Shown here one piece after another: positions 43,907 through 57,160 of a stretch of DNA of 64,000 nt (positions are counted from its first letter, which is position 1; each line of letters starts with the position of its first letter). Both the position numbers and the translations under genes were made by a program. The notes under the pieces are model-generated. The model made no database searches, had not been told where the DNA came from, and worked only from the letters and a program-made list of their open reading frames with translations. The stretch is from Ceratopteris richardii. Lineage: Eukaryota > Streptophyta > Polypodiopsida > Polypodiales > Pteridaceae. The DNA is taken from assembly GCA_020310875.1 (NCBI GenBank), contig CM035413.1:168108996-168172995 (forward strand), given 5' to 3'.

Positions 43907-46900
43907 CGTTGGCCTTTAGCCGTTGGTTTTTATAAGTTTGCGTGTCCATACTTCGTGAGATGCACCTTGACACTTGGAGGATGATGAATATGTGTGGCCT
44001 TTGGTTGGCCAGGGTACCTCTCTTCTTTTAATTTTTGAGTAGTTTTAATTCATTTTTTGTTTGTTACACAAAAAAACACCCCCTAACCCTCTTCCATCTC
44101 TCTTTCTCTCTCACTTACACATTCTCCCACACACATGGACATCACTCTCCACCCCTGTCATTTCTCATTTTGAGTGACTGCCTTGATTAGGGGGGTGGGT
44201 ACTACTCTCGTTAACCCTTCCATCTTTTCATTTCTTTGAAAAAAAATACATGCAAAAAAAAGAAAAAGGACGAGATCCGAATTTTCCATGAATCCACGCG
44301 TAAAAATCTTCACTTGTGAAATTTTAGGATATTTTGCTTCTTGATTGAAAAGGGCTTTAGCCCTCTAGTGCATAAATGGGTAGTGGTACGAAGGTCATTC
44401 GAGGACATTTGAACATTGAAGAAAGAGAACCACTAGTTGTCCCTCTCTCTCACTCTAAGCGATTAATGAGTGATAATGGGCCCTCACGAATTCAAAGCGT
44501 TATGACTGGCCACTCATTTTCTTTGGATGACCCTTACCACCTACCACATGAATGGGTAGTTAAAGTGGGCAGTACCGTTCAACTCTCTCTCTTGTTTGAG
44601 GCGGCGGTCACGTAAGTGAGGGGGAGAATATGCTCTCCATCCCTCTCATCTTTTCGAAATTGCAGGCAACAATAACGTTGCTATAGGATTCAGTGTTGTC
44701 TGCCTTGCTTTTGTGTCTACTTCATTAGTTGAGACTCTATGTCTCCCCCTCTGCATCACACTTGCCACGGAGGTAGGGGGAAGGTTGCGCCATGACTTCT
44801 CTCTGCAAGCAACAGAAGATGGGTTGAGCCTCGCTCCCCTTGTGCTTCTTTACTTCGCAGACTAGAGCTTCGTGTTCCCTCTTCTCTATGTTGGACTTAG
44901 CTTTTGCCGCTCCATATCTTTTACACAACGAATGTCTCTGTTGCATGGTGCAGGTCTGGTTGTGCACTTAACTACTGAATCTTTATGAAGGATTATGCAA
45001 GTCTGAGCCTTTGGCCCTCGATGTGCACGATTGCTCAAATTTGTCTCCCGCAATCGATCTCCTCTTTTGGCATCAAGCTATGCTGTATGTTATTTTCCAT
45101 TAACAATCATATTGTATGTACAAGTTGCACCTGGTCGTGCCGCTGCATGTATGAGCTTTGCAATCGTTTGTTTGTCATCTCTGAGACGTGGTGGGTTGAT
45201 CTTGGTGCTCCTCGACTGCTTGAGGGGTGCAAAACACATAATTGTTGGGGTAGAATGGATGCACGGATACCATCATCACTTCCGGACTAAGCTTCAGTTG
45301 TCCCTTAGGATTTCTTATGTTGTTTCTATCGGAAGGGTTGGCCCTATACTCCTTTTTTTTATCCCACGTTGCCGGTGAAATGGTTGTTGTCTCCTTCTTT
45401 CTAATCCTAACATACAAAAAGTAAAGAGCATCTGTAGGATTTTCTCCTTCTCTATTGCCTACAGATTTTCTCCTTCTCTATTGCTTGAAGACCTGTGTGT
45501 GGGGTTTGTTCTTCACTTGGCAACCATGATCCTTATTTCCATTCAAAATGCAATGCCATTTCTCCTCATGAATCAATAATGATGCGTAGTTCGTTTGTCA
45601 CCAAGTAATGTCGCACTTTGTCCATTCAAGCATCACATTGGTTCTTGATAGTGTGTGAGGGAAATGGACTGTAAGTAGGTTATACATAGAGAAGACCTAC
45701 CTGAAAATAGGAACAACTCCCCAGCTAGAAGGCTGAGGCAGTTGTGTTTACGGCAATTTACCAACAAGCAAGCCCCTACGAACGATATGGACAAGATGCG
45801 TGCTCTCACTCATACAATATATACACGCAAGACTCTAGTAAGACGAGTCACACAGGGCAGGCCGAGGAAATAAAGTTAGCAGCGACAAAACAAACACCCC
45901 AGACGACAAACAATGGGGTGAGTGGTGACCGGCCGCGTGTATATTCTATTGATACTGATCATGGTTAGATGTTCTTTGTTCTAATCTTTTCTGTGTGCTG
46001 TGCTTCTAATGCTTGAATCATGGTTACTTTACATACAATGGTCATGACTTGGGTTTGCAGGTCTGGGTTTCGGATTTGGCGTTGTTGAAACTCCCCTTAA
46101 TCTCTATGGTGCACATGGTTCACGTAAACAATTTTTCCTTAAACTCAAGACCCATCGGTTGAGATTTGATTCCTCACAACCCTCATAAAGAATGAGTTTT
46201 CCTAGGGATTCTCTACTATGATGTCCTGCGAGAAATTCTCTTGGGCCACCATGTTCTCTACACTTTTTGCTTACTCTCGACTCATGGCTTCTTGTCACTA
46301 ACACGTAGAGAAACGGAGAATTAGTAGAACTATCGACTTGGTATGATGTTAACTATGAGATGTGCTTGGTTGCTAACACGGCTTCTAATATGTTTGGCAC
46401 TTGGCTTAATGACGACTATCATTTATAGTACATGCTTGGTTACAGTTCCATTATTCTAAGAATTTGCCTTTTTCAATTGCATATGCTTTTCGAGTTCTGT
46501 GATTGACTTGGTTTGGAGGAGGATTAATGCTAATTGTATGACATTGTGTTTTTCTTTTCAAAGATAATATAGGCTTCGTTGGTGCATAAATCTCTTGACT
46601 TCCTTCGATGAAATTGCATTGAAGTGCTGCACTATTTTTAGATGAAGGAACCATTCAAAGATGTTCTAAATGCATCTTTTCTTTCCGTTGACATAGCATG
46701 AAATCCTTGTCAATTATAGCTCACACGAGTGCTCTCTCTCTTTTGAGCAATGAGGCATTTTTGCAATCATGGTGCAACATATATCCAAGATCTAATCTGT
46801 TTTTGGGGCCAAAAATTGGAGTTTCAGGTGTTAATGAGATGTTTATATGTCGCTTAGATGTTGGGGTAAAGGCGGGCCATTAATGGTGTGGTGTTTTGTT

Positions 46901-49337
46901 GCTACGCAATTAGATAGAACACCTCGATCCCTCTCTTTAATCAAATAGGACTTTTCGGTCCTTGTCTTAGTTGGTGGAGCAAGCTACGAGAAAGGTGAGA
47001 CTAATGCCATGTGACCATGCACAATGTGACTCCTAATGAATATTCTCTTGACTCTCCGAGCATAAAGGATGTTTTAATTCCAGGTTGGTGACTGAAGTAA
47101 AATCAATGTCTTTGTTTCTGCACTTGAAAACGTTTTGACCAAGGACATATGAAGTGTTGCTCATTGCATGAATCTTGTTGATACTTCATGTTAAGTGCTC
47201 CACCTCCATAACGAGTTGGTAGCCCTAATTGGCTTGAGGTGCACAAGTTCTCCCATGGTGCTTGTATTGTTCTCCATTTGATCAAGGTTGTTATGGGATT
47301 GTTTGAGTATCTGTGATTTGTGAAATATATGTTGCAACTGCCCAGGACTTCTAGGATGCTTAGCTTTGAGCACTCTCGAATATAATTGGCCTGAGGTACA
47401 TGATAGAGACATTGCAAGGTCTGCACCAGAGCATCAATGTGGTTCATTTTATCACCTGAGATGGTGGAGTTGGCTCATCAAAATTTGAATGTCTTTTTAA
47501 CTAATCATTCTTTACACAAATACTTTACACGGTTCTTCCACACGAACATCTATGCTTACATGCTATTCGGAGGGTGTATATGTCCACTTTTCATTCCTCC
47601 TGATCAAAACCATAAGTCAAGGAGATTGTGAGTCAAAAAGCTCATGTAGAAGACATAGAATTATAAGTTCTTGCTAGGCATTTTCTTTTTGGAGCAGGAA
47701 CAAGAATAGAGTTGTAGCCTAGGTTTTCTTGCTCATTCTGATTGTTATCCTATCTTTAGTCAAGAATGATTAACTATTTATTGTGCAGATTGGTAGCTCC
47801 TATCTTATAGCTTTTTGATGTTTGGTTTCCAATGCCATCTATGTTCTTTTAAAACTTGGAGATGCAGGTTTTGGTGCCCTACCAAGGAGTGATACACATG
47901 TTGGATATGAAGACTGCTGACTCCTTTAAACCACCTCATAGTTGTGTATTCATCATATATATGATCTTGCTTAAATGGAAAGCTTGCACGTTTGAAAGAA
48001 AGAGGATGGTGCTTCCTGTTCTTGTGAAGTTTCTTGGAAATGGATAAAATTGCTTTTTTCTTCCTCCATATGTTTGTGTGGTTGCATATGATCAATATGT
48101 TTGAAAGTAAATTTGTGTTTTTATAGGGTTGATGTGTGAATGTTGTGCTAAGATTGGCTTGCTCCAGGAGAGTGTCTGAAGGATTTGTCGAATTTGTCTT
48201 GATCTAGCAAAGCTACTAGAAGTGTGTGTGGGTTTAGACTTGCTCAGATACAGTATGAATGTTGCTTGATGTTCTGTATCCATTGACCCACTGACAGGAA
48301 TCACGTCCAAGACTACACAACTCTTGCTACATTCTACTCCTTATTAATGCAAGTAGCTCTTTCTAGTAAAATTCCTAGGATCGGGTGCAGAATGTTTGTA
48401 CTTCAAAAAATGTTCTTTGTGATGTGAGCATGTAGTCTTCAAAGGAAATTACAAGTGTAGAAGCACATAGGGGGTTGAAATTTTTTTGATTCAGAATTAA
48501 GTACAAAGTCGCGGAATGAGTGATTGTGTTTTGCTAGGGAAGTAACTCTCTAGTTTCACGTTCCTCATCTAAAGGCTTATTTTGCATTGCAAGCCAACAC
48601 ACTCATAACTTCAGCATTGATGATTTGCTACTATGCTTTGTAGGAATAACCTTGGATAAAACTGTTTGCATTTCATAAATGCTTGTAGAATGATAAGAGT
48701 CATAATGTTGCACCATTGTCCTATCTTTTAGCAAGCTTTCTGATATGAGCATATGGCAGGACCATAAAGTAATCATGAAACCACATTCATCTCATGCAAT
48801 GCAATACAATATGTCTCACACTCGCGTGGGGGTAGCATATTTAGGAATGATAGTATGACATCACAAAGATATAAGAGACATATGGGTTCTTATGATGTTC
48901 CTTGCTCTTTAGTTATAATTCATGAATTACAGGAACAATCAGATTTTTTGGACTTCTCTCTAGAAGAAAGTCTTGCAGAAGAGGATGCCCTTGAAGTAGA
49001 AACTAAAATTGAAGTGAATGATTATCACATTACTAGATGCAGTCTACTTGCTCTTTTGTATGTCATTTCAGGTTTGGGAGCTTCTGGAGAAGGCATTTCC
49101 AATCTTACAAAAGACTGCACAGTGGGAGGAATGCTAGGCTAACTGCCCCCCAAGGGGATTGTGTCGCTCAGCTTTGAAGATTGAAGATTTGCAGATTGAA
49201 GTAAAGACTGAAGACATGAAGATCTGAATCTTGCAGACTTGAAGATTTGCTGACTTGAAGACTTTTGAAGACTCAACATGACCTTGAACAGCTACATATG
49301 GTCCTTTTTCTCAGCTCTGTCAAGGATGACAAAGCTT
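43907..49337 (+). other. Interior of element M without recognised genes
   Basis: Two short plus-strand frames could be examined: 44376-44615 (79 codons, the first clear ATG of the interior, containing DDPYHLPHEWVVKVG) and 48855-49142 (95 codons, acidic, with SLEESLAEEDALEVETK). I recognise neither. Several sites read TGCAGGT or CAGGTCTGG (about 44950, 46056, 47864, 49070), which look like splice acceptors joined to donors. Near 49150-49280 a GAAGACTTGAAGATTTGC-type imperfect repeat precedes the PPT. The rest shows nothing I can name. Confidence 0.45.
49150..49280 (+). repeat. TTGAAGA-type imperfect tandem repeats in element M
   Basis: About ten copies of GAAGA(T/C)TTGAAGA or GCAGA(T/C)TTGAAGA variants within 130 bp, directly upstream of the closing segment of M. 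In one strand it is purine-rich. It may be just a simple-sequence expansion. Confidence 0.7.
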
Positions 49338-49350
49338 AGGAGGGGGAGAG
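49338..49350 (+). promoter_or_regulatory. Polypurine tract of element M
   Basis: AGGAGGGGGAGAG directly before TGTTGCGGAG. Confidence 0.85.
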
Positions 49351-50012
49351 TGTTGCGGAGTCATGGTACTACAATGAGGCTTGAAGACTTTATGAAGGAG
49401 TGTTTAATTTTTCCATTATTCCTTCATGGGAACTCCTTATCCATCTTTTCATAAAAATACATAAAAACCCCTTCTTAGACTTTAGTACACTTCTTTTTGT
49501 TAGAAAACCTTCTTTTTGGATATTCCTAGATTTGAAGCACTTCTTGAATACGTGCATGCAAACTTCCCTCTCTATCTCTCTCTCTTGTTTGTTACCTTTT
49601 TGAAATCTCACTACCATATAAAGATCCTACTTTTGATTTAGCACATGTGGTCTTTTGACCACATGTTTTATTCACGTATGCCTCTCTTCTTCTCTATATA
49701 ACGAAAAGCCTCATTCATAAAAAAGGGAGGTCCCTTGGCCATGGCCTTGGCCTCCATTTTGGTAATGGAAGAAGGTGGCATTTGGTTTCATCCAAATCCT
49801 TGTGTGCAATGGCGTTGGTCTTGGTGTATGGATTTGCATGTGTGTGTGCATGGTTGGGAGGATGTTCCCCTTTGCTCCTTGTGATGTTGGCCATTGTTGC
49901 CATTGCTCCATGAGCATGGGTGAGCCTCTCCTCTCATTCTTTTCCCCAACTTGGAGAAGCTTCTCACTTCCATGTGAGGTGATTAGGGTCTGTTGCTCCC
50001 CTTTTCTCAACA
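49351..50012 (+). mobile_element. 3' LTR of element M (662 bp)
   Basis: Ends TGTTGCGGAG and CTCAACA. TATA box CTATATAA near 49694-49701. Preceded by a PPT. The last 315 bp match the partial 5' LTR. Confidence 0.88.
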
Positions 50013-50440
50013 CTTATCTCCAATGTACCATAAATAGCTATGAGTAGATCTTCTATCATCTGTGCTACCTTCCCAATCTGCATCACTAAACACTTTGAGT
50101 CTAGTGTCAGAAGTGAAACCATAGTACAAACCTTCATAATAAGTCCATTTAATGTCTTAGCACTTTTTGAGCCACAATCCAATGAGCTTTATTTGGACTA
50201 TGCATAAATTGTGATAGAACACCAACTACATATGAAAGATCTGGTCTTATCAAGGTAGCATATATCAAATTACCTACCAAAATTTGATACATCTTCATGT
50301 CTTTGAACTTTTCACCTCCATATTTGCTTAAATAATGATTTAACTCTAATGGGGTTGTTGAAGGTCTACAATTTTCCATGTTGAACTTCAATAGAAGGTT
50401 CCTCAAATACCTTTGTTCTGTAACATACACTCCATGTTTG
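50013..50440 (-). pseudogene. Copia RT-RNase H fragment interrupted by element M
   Basis: On the minus strand: HGVYVTEQRYLRNLLLKF, then NLIYATLIRPDLSY and GVLSQFMHSP. A frame change leads to ADWEGSTDDRRSTHSYLW, a typical copia RNase H start. It ends exactly where the LTR of M begins (GDK then CTCAACA). Upstream on the minus strand it is cut by the LTR of another copia element near 50440. One frameshift near 50150-50170. Confidence 0.75.
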
Positions 50441-51636
50441 TGAGAAGATGGATGAGTATGCTCCACAGATGGGCTCGTGTTGCACAAAATGTGCTCTACA
50501 CCATTCCCATTAACTCTAGGGATGCTTAGCAGACTTTTTTAGTTTTATATAAATGCATTTGAAAGCACCAAGTGTTGTATAACATCATTCCCATAAGTTT
50601 TCATCAAAAGAAATAACTTGCATGTACTAGAAATGTGAACAAACCTTCTATTTTGGGAATATAAGTGCTCAATAATTTGCTCAAAGCTCAAAACCTGGTA
50701 TGAATTGACCAAAGAGCTTTTGCACACATCTAATTGGAGTGTGCAGCTAAAAAAGTCAAGTTATCTCAACAATTTAGCCACACCATACACTAAGAAATGA
50801 ATCTAACAAGTCAGGAGGATCATCTCAATATTTTAGGATCTAGAAGATGTGTAGACAGAATCACCTTCTATGATTCATATCGTGCAATCCTCTGACGCAA
50901 ATGTGATGAAAATTGAAAATTGATATGAAATTAGTAGAAACTTCAATCTAACTAAACCAAGTCAAAGTATTGAAAATGACTGAGTAGACACAAAGAAATC
51001 CATTCCACAAGATCATTGTAATGATGAAGATGCAACAGAGAACAATAGATGGAGATATACTTGACAAAATATCATGTTTATGCTCCAGTATAATATAACT
51101 AGAATAGTGATTTATTCTGACGTGATTATTAGTCAACCATTCATCTGCCCATATACTAAAGCTACTTTTGATTCTGATATATTCTCTTCATTAATAACTT
51201 TTGGTGTATCAAAATGTACATGCTAATGAACATATGATACAAGGAAAGTGTAGTTTACTACTCATAAATGAAGTGATCTCAATGTGTGCTCATTGATGTA
51301 GCTCAAAGTCTCTCATAATGGCTCACTTAGCCCATGACTAAAAGCATTTCTTTTTTATACTCATAATCTGAGTTTGAATTTGAATTTTCTCTCACCTAAA
51401 AGTGATCCTAACCTTAGGGATGATTTGAATTTATTATTCCTACCACATGAGTCATGAGTTCAGCTCCCTAACTTCATGAGATTCCTTATTTCTTGTGCTT
51501 TTACATTTATCCATAGTAACTATTCTAAGAATGACTAGCAATAGGTTCATATATAGTTCCTTCTTGAGAAGAGATAAAACGAATGTGTAGTCTCATGACT
51601 TTAGCAATGCACTTAGGCTTGCTAAATGTACCAACA
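50441..51636 (-). mobile_element. 3' LTR of a decayed copia element (P)
   Basis: On the minus strand it starts TGTTGGTACATTTAGC at 51636, next to the purine tract at 51637-51651. Similarity to 52495-53430 is visible in many blocks, such as GATGCTTAG(C/T)AGACTT, CATCATTCCC, CAACAGAGAACAATAGAT-like and ATTTATCCATGGTG-like segments, so the two are an old, strongly diverged LTR pair. The lower boundary near 50440 is approximate. Confidence 0.62.
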
Positions 51637-51650
51637 GCTCCCCCTCAATC

Positions 51651-52448
51651 CTAAGATGCTTGAGTCCTAAATCTTTCATGATTTCTCGTACTCATGATCT
51701 TCTCTCTGACATAATGGTAGTGAACCTCTATAGGTTTGATCTTGGCATGATAGATAGGACTAGCAGCAAGATGTAATGAGCTAATATTTTCTCCAAATAT
51801 ATGTGGAGTTGAACTATTCAACCCTAAATCTAAATATAGGGTCCTAATCCACATAGCTTCTTGAGTAGCATTTGCAAATCCCCTATATTCAGCTTTTGTT
51901 GATGAAAGAGCAATTGTAGTTTGCTTCTTGGAAGACCATGAAATAAACTTTCTACATGCAAAAGTAAGGTAACCTAATGTGCTTCTCCTATCATATTTAG
52001 AGCCTGCCCAATCTGCAAGAAAGAAGAGCTTAACATCTATATCAAATGTATATAAGTAGTGTAATCCCTCATTAATTGTACCCTTCAAATACTTTAGGAT
52101 TCTCTTGGTTGCTTCCATGTGAGGCTTCCTTGGTGTGTGCATGAATTGTCTTAGCACACTAACTCCATAGCAAATACCTACTCTAGTTAGAGTAGCATAA
52201 TTCAAGCTTCCAACAAGGCTTTGGTAACTAGTCACATCTTCAATTAACTCATCTTTATGTGCACTTAGCTTCACATTTACTTCCATGGGTGTACCTGCAA
52301 CCTTTGTATTTTCCATTTTGAACTTGGTAACCATATCTCCAATATAATTTCTCTGAGTTAAGAACATACCTTTCTCTGAGTATACCACTTCCAAACCTAG
52401 GAAGTATGTGAGAAGGCCAAGGTCACTGATCTTGAAGTCTTCTTTCAT
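51651..52448 (-). pseudogene. Copia RT C-terminus and RNase H of element P
   Basis: An open frame of 265 codons: [20 protein letters not shown] (RT end), [16 protein letters not shown], then RNase H with FFLADWAGSKYDRRST (expected SDADWAG), SSTKAEYRG and [10 protein letters not shown]. It is close to the C1 family. The catalytic region upstream (YVDD) is missing: at about 52490 the sequence passes straight from the GND motif into the 5' LTR, so most of the interior has been deleted. Confidence 0.82.
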
Positions 52449-52494
52449 TTGAGCTTTGATCCTCTTGATTCCATCTGCATCATTACCTATAATG

Positions 52495-53430
52495 CTTGTG
52501 AGGAGATGGTAGAGTATGGTCCAAAGATGAGCTGGTGTTGCACAAAACTTGCTCTACACCTACCAACTTGACTCCAAGGATGCTTAGTAGACTTCTTTGG
52601 CTTCACAATAATGCATTTATAACCACTAGGTACTTTGGAACATCATTCCCAAAACTTTGTGCCAAAACAAAAATATGAAGAAACCTTCTATTTTGGGAAT
52701 GGAGGTACTTAGTATTTTACTCAGAGCTCACAACTTGGTATGAATTGACCAGATAGCTTTTGCACACCTTGAATTCAATTGTATAGCTAACTAACACAAG
52801 TTATATCATGAATGTGGAGGCACTATACACTGAGAAATGAGTTTAGCAACTCAAGGGGTCATCCTGACATTTCAAGAAGAAGATGATGTGCAAACATAGT
52901 TGACTTCATCAGTTCATATCCAGAGATTGGCTGACCCAAAAGTAATGAAGCTTGATAGCTAGATACTAGACACTTTCATTTAACCATATCAAGTTAAAGT
53001 GCATCAAATGATTGAGCACACATAGAGAAATCACCTCTACAAAATCACTAAAATGATGAAGATGCAATAGAGAACAATAGATAGAAATGACCTTGAAGAA
53101 ATGTATCACTTAGTATATGATAATGCACATATGATACATGGGAAGTGTAGTGGACTAATCATACATAATTTTAGCCCAATTTATGCTCAAATATGTTGCC
53201 TCAAGCTTCTCAGAAATGGCACACTTGCCCCATGACTAGATCACCTCTATTATACCCACTTCTTGAGTTTACATTTTGAATTTCCCTCACTTAAAAGTGT
53301 TCCTACACTTTAGGGGTAATTGAAAATGATCCTTTGTGCCACATGAGGCATGGATTAGCTCCTATCTTCACAAGATTCTATTTTCTCTTTACTTTTACAT
53401 TTTATCCATGGTGAATACAACTAAATATAT
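52495..53430 (-). mobile_element. Partial 5' LTR of copia element P
   Basis: Homologous to 50441-51636 by the shared blocks noted there. The similarity fades at about 53420-53440. No PBS remains. Confidence 0.55.
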
Positions 53431-53824
53431 AAGTAGGTGTGCATATGTAATCCTCTATGTGAGGGAAGAGTACATGAGAAGGTGTGGAGAAAGTGCGATT
53501 TACAAATGAACTCTGATTGCTATAAAAATTGGCGTGAAGGTAGAAGACCTCAAAATATTTTTGGAGTTTCGGAGCCATCTCGACCTTTGTTTCAAGCCAA
53601 CAAATGGGGCCCACAGAAAAACCAGGTGAGTTTGCAAAAATGTAACTTGCATCCTATTTAGCAACACTCATATATTCCAAATCTAGAATTTCAAGAGATT
53701 CTATGTATTGTTGATACACGAAAACTGTGTTTTTCTAAGATCAAACTATCACATCGTAGTGCGACAACATTCAAGCACAATTACTGCTTGAAGTGTTTTT
53801 GCAATGTTGTGAATTGCTGCAAAA
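53431..53824. other. Unassigned segment before the plus-strand copia fragment
   Basis: A 75-codon plus frame (53437-53661) and a minus frame of similar size overlap here and neither is convincing. The last 150 bp probably are the end of a copia 5' LTR or leader, since gag begins at 53825, but I find no PBS match. Confidence 0.3.
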
Positions 53825-55100
53825 ATGGCAAAGACAGATGGAATGATTCAGCTTATGAGCGATAAGCTGGACAAGAACAACTTCCATGCTTGGAGATTTC
53901 ATATGAAGAATTTCTTGATGGGAAAAGTCTAATGGAAGTACATCGAAGGAGAGAGCAAAAATGCTCTGTAGTTACTAGAGAGAAATCAGACTATAGACCA
54001 GTTAAGAGCATATGAGGAATGAAATCAAGGATCATGAAAGGTAATGTATTGCCTATTTTTTAGCATACAGGATAGCACGATTGGGCACATACATGATGCC
54101 AAGACTCCAAAAGAGGCATGTTACAATTTGGTCACATTCTATGAGACCAATACAAAGGCAGGAAATTGCAACTCAAGAATGAGCTACATAGATTGGAGAA
54201 GAAGGGCATGTCGGTAAGTGACTACACCCTGAAAATCGAAAGCATATGTGAGTCATTTGCATCTATTGGCATGAATGTAGATTATGATGATAAGGTGGAA
54301 GTGTGCCTTCGTGGTTTAGTAGCTGCATATAAGTAGTTCAAAACTTCTATACAGACTAGGGAAAATATTCCGAATTTTGTTGATCTAATATCTATGCTGA
54401 TTATTGAAGAAAAGAATCTTGGTGAGGACTCATACTCCCAATGAAAACCTAATTATGAGTAGGTATCCTACTCTAGCAAAGGAAGAGGCAGAGCTAGAGG
54501 CTTTGGAAGTGGAAGAGGATAAAATAACCAAGATCAAGGACAACAACAGAATCATGCAAGAGGTAGAGGACAGTTTTGAGGCAAGGGGAGCCAAAGAGTT
54601 CGTAGAAATTTCCAAAGAAATGATTCAGGTAATGATAGTAAAGGATGTTGGAGCTATGGTAAACCTGGACACTTTGAACATGATTGCAGGTTGAAGAATC
54701 AAAATAACAGAAGGCAACAAAACAACTATGCATCCACAAGTGCGGATGACTCTGAGAAGTTGTTCATGGTTCAACATCATATGATGAATGTGATGTCTGC
54801 TGATGTTTCAAAATTAAATGGTAATGTCTGGTATGTTGATTCAGGTGCTTCAAATCACATGACATCATGCAGAACGGTTTAGTAGTTTGTAGAAATTGCT
54901 AGTTCCTAGATATGTTGAAATAGTTGATGACACTGCACACCCTATCGAGCATACAGGAAACATAGCATTGTCTATGGAGGATGGGAAGGTAAAACATCTT
55001 GCTAATGTGCTGCATGTTCCAAATATAACAAAGAATCTCGTTTTTATTGGACAAATGGTTGACCAAGGATTACAAGTCAGGCTTAATGCTAATGGGTTAT
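53825..55100 (+). pseudogene. Copia gag-protease fragment, plus strand
   Basis: It starts at ATG 53825 with MAKTDGMIQLMSDKLDKNNF and WRFHMKNFLMGK, a standard copia gag start. Many stops and frameshifts follow. The nucleocapsid knuckle reads CWSYGKPGHFEHDC, with Tyr in place of the second Cys. The protease motif VWYVDSGASNHMTS (about 54830-54870) is intact. Then VLHVPNITKNLVFIGQMVDQG leads to LNANGLY, where the sequence switches at about 55100 to an opposite-strand copia. Dead fragment. Confidence 0.8.
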
Positions 55101-57055
55101 ATGAAGCTCTTCAATCTCTAGGTCAATCTCCGAATCACTTTCTTCCATTTGCTTTGGCTCCTTTGGTTGAAGTGATGGAAAATATTCATCCAAGTCATAA
55201 GGTAGCTTCACTTTCCTGTCATCATCAAATCATGATTTGTTTTCATAAAAAGTTACATCTCTACTCACAGAAAATCCTTTATGGTTGGATTGTACAATCT
55301 ATATCCTTTTTGGTTTTGATCATAACCAATGAATATGCACTTCTCTACTTTGGGATCCAATTTCCCTCTTACTTGAGAAGGAATGTGAGCATAGGCTAAG
55401 CATCCAAAGATTTTACAATGCTCAAGACTAGGTTTTCTTACATTCCATACTTCATCTAGAGTGGTTCCATCTAGTGGCTTAGATGGAAGTCTATTTATGA
55501 GATATGTGGTTGTAGACATAGCCTCTGCCCATAGGTAGTTTGGTAATCCCTTTTCATCGAGCATGGACCTTGCAGCTTCAACTACAGCTCTCTTTCTCCT
55601 CTCTGCTACACCGGGTGTGTACCTTGTAGTGACTTCCCTTTTAATGCCTCTTTCATGCAAGTAGGCATTAAATTCAAAAGAGAAGTATTCTCCTCCACCA
55701 TCTGATTTGAGTCTTTTCAAAGTCCTACATGTTTGGTTTTCAACAAGAGCAATATACTTTTTAGAGGAATTAAACACTTCATCCTTGTGCGTCATGAAAA
55801 ACAAAATGGTCCACCTCCTACAATCATCTATCAAGGACACATAATATCTTGAGCTTGATATAGACGGCTCCTTACTTGGAGCCCACACATCTGTGTGCAC
55901 TAGATCCAAAGGATTTTGATACACATATCCCTTCTTATTGAAAGGTTGTCTATGAGCCTTTCCGAGTTGACAAGCTTCACACTTATAAATCATGTGTTGC
56001 CTAGTGATATTAGGTAAACCAAGTACACTTTGGTCCCTGCAAATTTGAGCGTCCTCTCACCAATGTGAGCAAGCCTTTTGCGTCATATCTCCAACTCTTA
56101 GAGAGTTTGAGATCCATAGCTAAACAAAGCTATGTTCTTTGTATCTTCCACTTCAAAAGTGAAAATCCTTCCTGTCTTTTCTCCTTTGGCAATCCTTGTA
56201 AAGCCTTGCCTTGGGTCTTCAACATATGCTCCAAATCTGTTGAATCTAAATTGCAATCCTTTTTCAACAATATGTCCAACACGTATTAATTTTTTGGTAA
56301 TTGTAGGGACATACAAGACTTTGCTTAAGAGGTTCATATTCCTATCTGATGTCTTCACATTACCTATCTTCTCCACTAAGTGCTTTGTATCATCTCCTAT
56401 TTGCACTTCATGTTTGTTGTGAGGATCTTCCAAATTAGAAAGTAAAGCCACATTTCCTGCTACATGATTTGAGCATCCCGAATCAATGTAGAAATGTTAT
56501 CATCATCCTTACCCTTCTTCATTGATAGATTCATAATCAATAATGAATCTTCTTGACTTTGGTCCTCTGCATAGTTATTGTAGTCTCATCTTCCTCTATG
56601 GCCACTTTGATAGTTGTTGTTGTTGTAATTGTTGTTGTAGTAGTTGTTGTTGTAGCCTCCATTGTATCTACCTCTATTTGATCCATAGCCACCTCTATTG
56701 AATCCTCTTTCTCATGAGTTCCTCGGGTTCCTGAAACATTATTTAGTATTATGATTAGATAAGCCACATATACTGCAAGGTTGAGATGATTGGAATCTCC
56801 CCCTTCCTTGCTTTCCACCTCTGCCTCTTCCTCTAGCTCTTCCTCTTCCTGCAAAGTTTGCTTGGAAAGAGCTACCTTCATCTTCATTCTTCCTATTCTT
56901 TGACTTGTCTTTGACCTTAGCTTTATTAGAATATAAGCAAAATTTTGATTACCTCTTGAGGACTCACCACCTTTGCTAATCTTTGCTTCATGAGTGAAGA
57001 GTTGGCCCATGAGTGTGTTGAGGTCGGGTACATGCATATCCATGTACAAATCTGC
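55100..57055 (-). pseudogene. Copia gag-protease-integrase fragment, minus strand
   Basis: On the minus strand: the gag end (LYMDMHVPDLNTLMGQLF, 57049), an Asn-rich region read out of frame (56540-56900), and SNLEDPHNKHEVQIGDDTKH to TKNIALFSYGSQTL (56451-56098). Then integrase follows at 55993-55265: [36 protein letters not shown] and GVAERRKRAVVE, with a deletion before GVAERR. The C-terminal part continues degenerate to about 55100. Sequence is close to C1. RT and RNase H are absent. At 57055 it is fused to a gypsy RNase H linker. Confidence 0.82.
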
Positions 57056-57155
57056 TGAAACGCTTTCTCTTGAGCATCAGCCCACATAAACGGAACATCC
57101 TTCTTGGTCAAATGCGTCAATGGTAAGGAAATGTTTGCTAAATACCTTAAGTATC
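57056..57155 (-). pseudogene. Gypsy RT-RNase H linker fragment (part of element G)
   Basis: Reads RYLRYLANISLPLTHLTKK and DAQEKAFQQ on the minus strand. It is the direct continuation of the RT at 57884-58477 once the solo LTR is removed. The fusion to copia gag at about 57055 has a short overlap (GCAGATT could belong to either), as expected of end joining. Confidence 0.8.
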
Positions 57156-57160
57156 GGGAA
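57156..57160. repeat. Target-site duplication of the solo LTR, left copy
   Basis: GGGAA, repeated at 57879-57883. Confidence 0.9.

Larger units (their letters stand above)
43571..50012 (+). mobile_element. Element M: large non-coding LTR element (LARD-like)
   Basis: About 6.4 kb with a partial 5' LTR, a PBS, about 5.4 kb of interior, a PPT and a complete 3' LTR. No gag or pol motif can be seen in any frame. The PBS matches that of element A, so an Athila-like element is the probable source of proteins. The right flank CTTAT (50013-50017) interrupts a copia RNase H, showing that M inserted there. The corresponding left half is not next to 43571, so the left side has been rearranged. Confidence 0.78.

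Noticed and set aside
43584-43973. Minus-strand frame of 129 codons, repeated at 49711-50013
   Set aside because: It lies within the LTR copies of element M, ends differ between copies and it runs into the PBS; duplicated because the LTR is.
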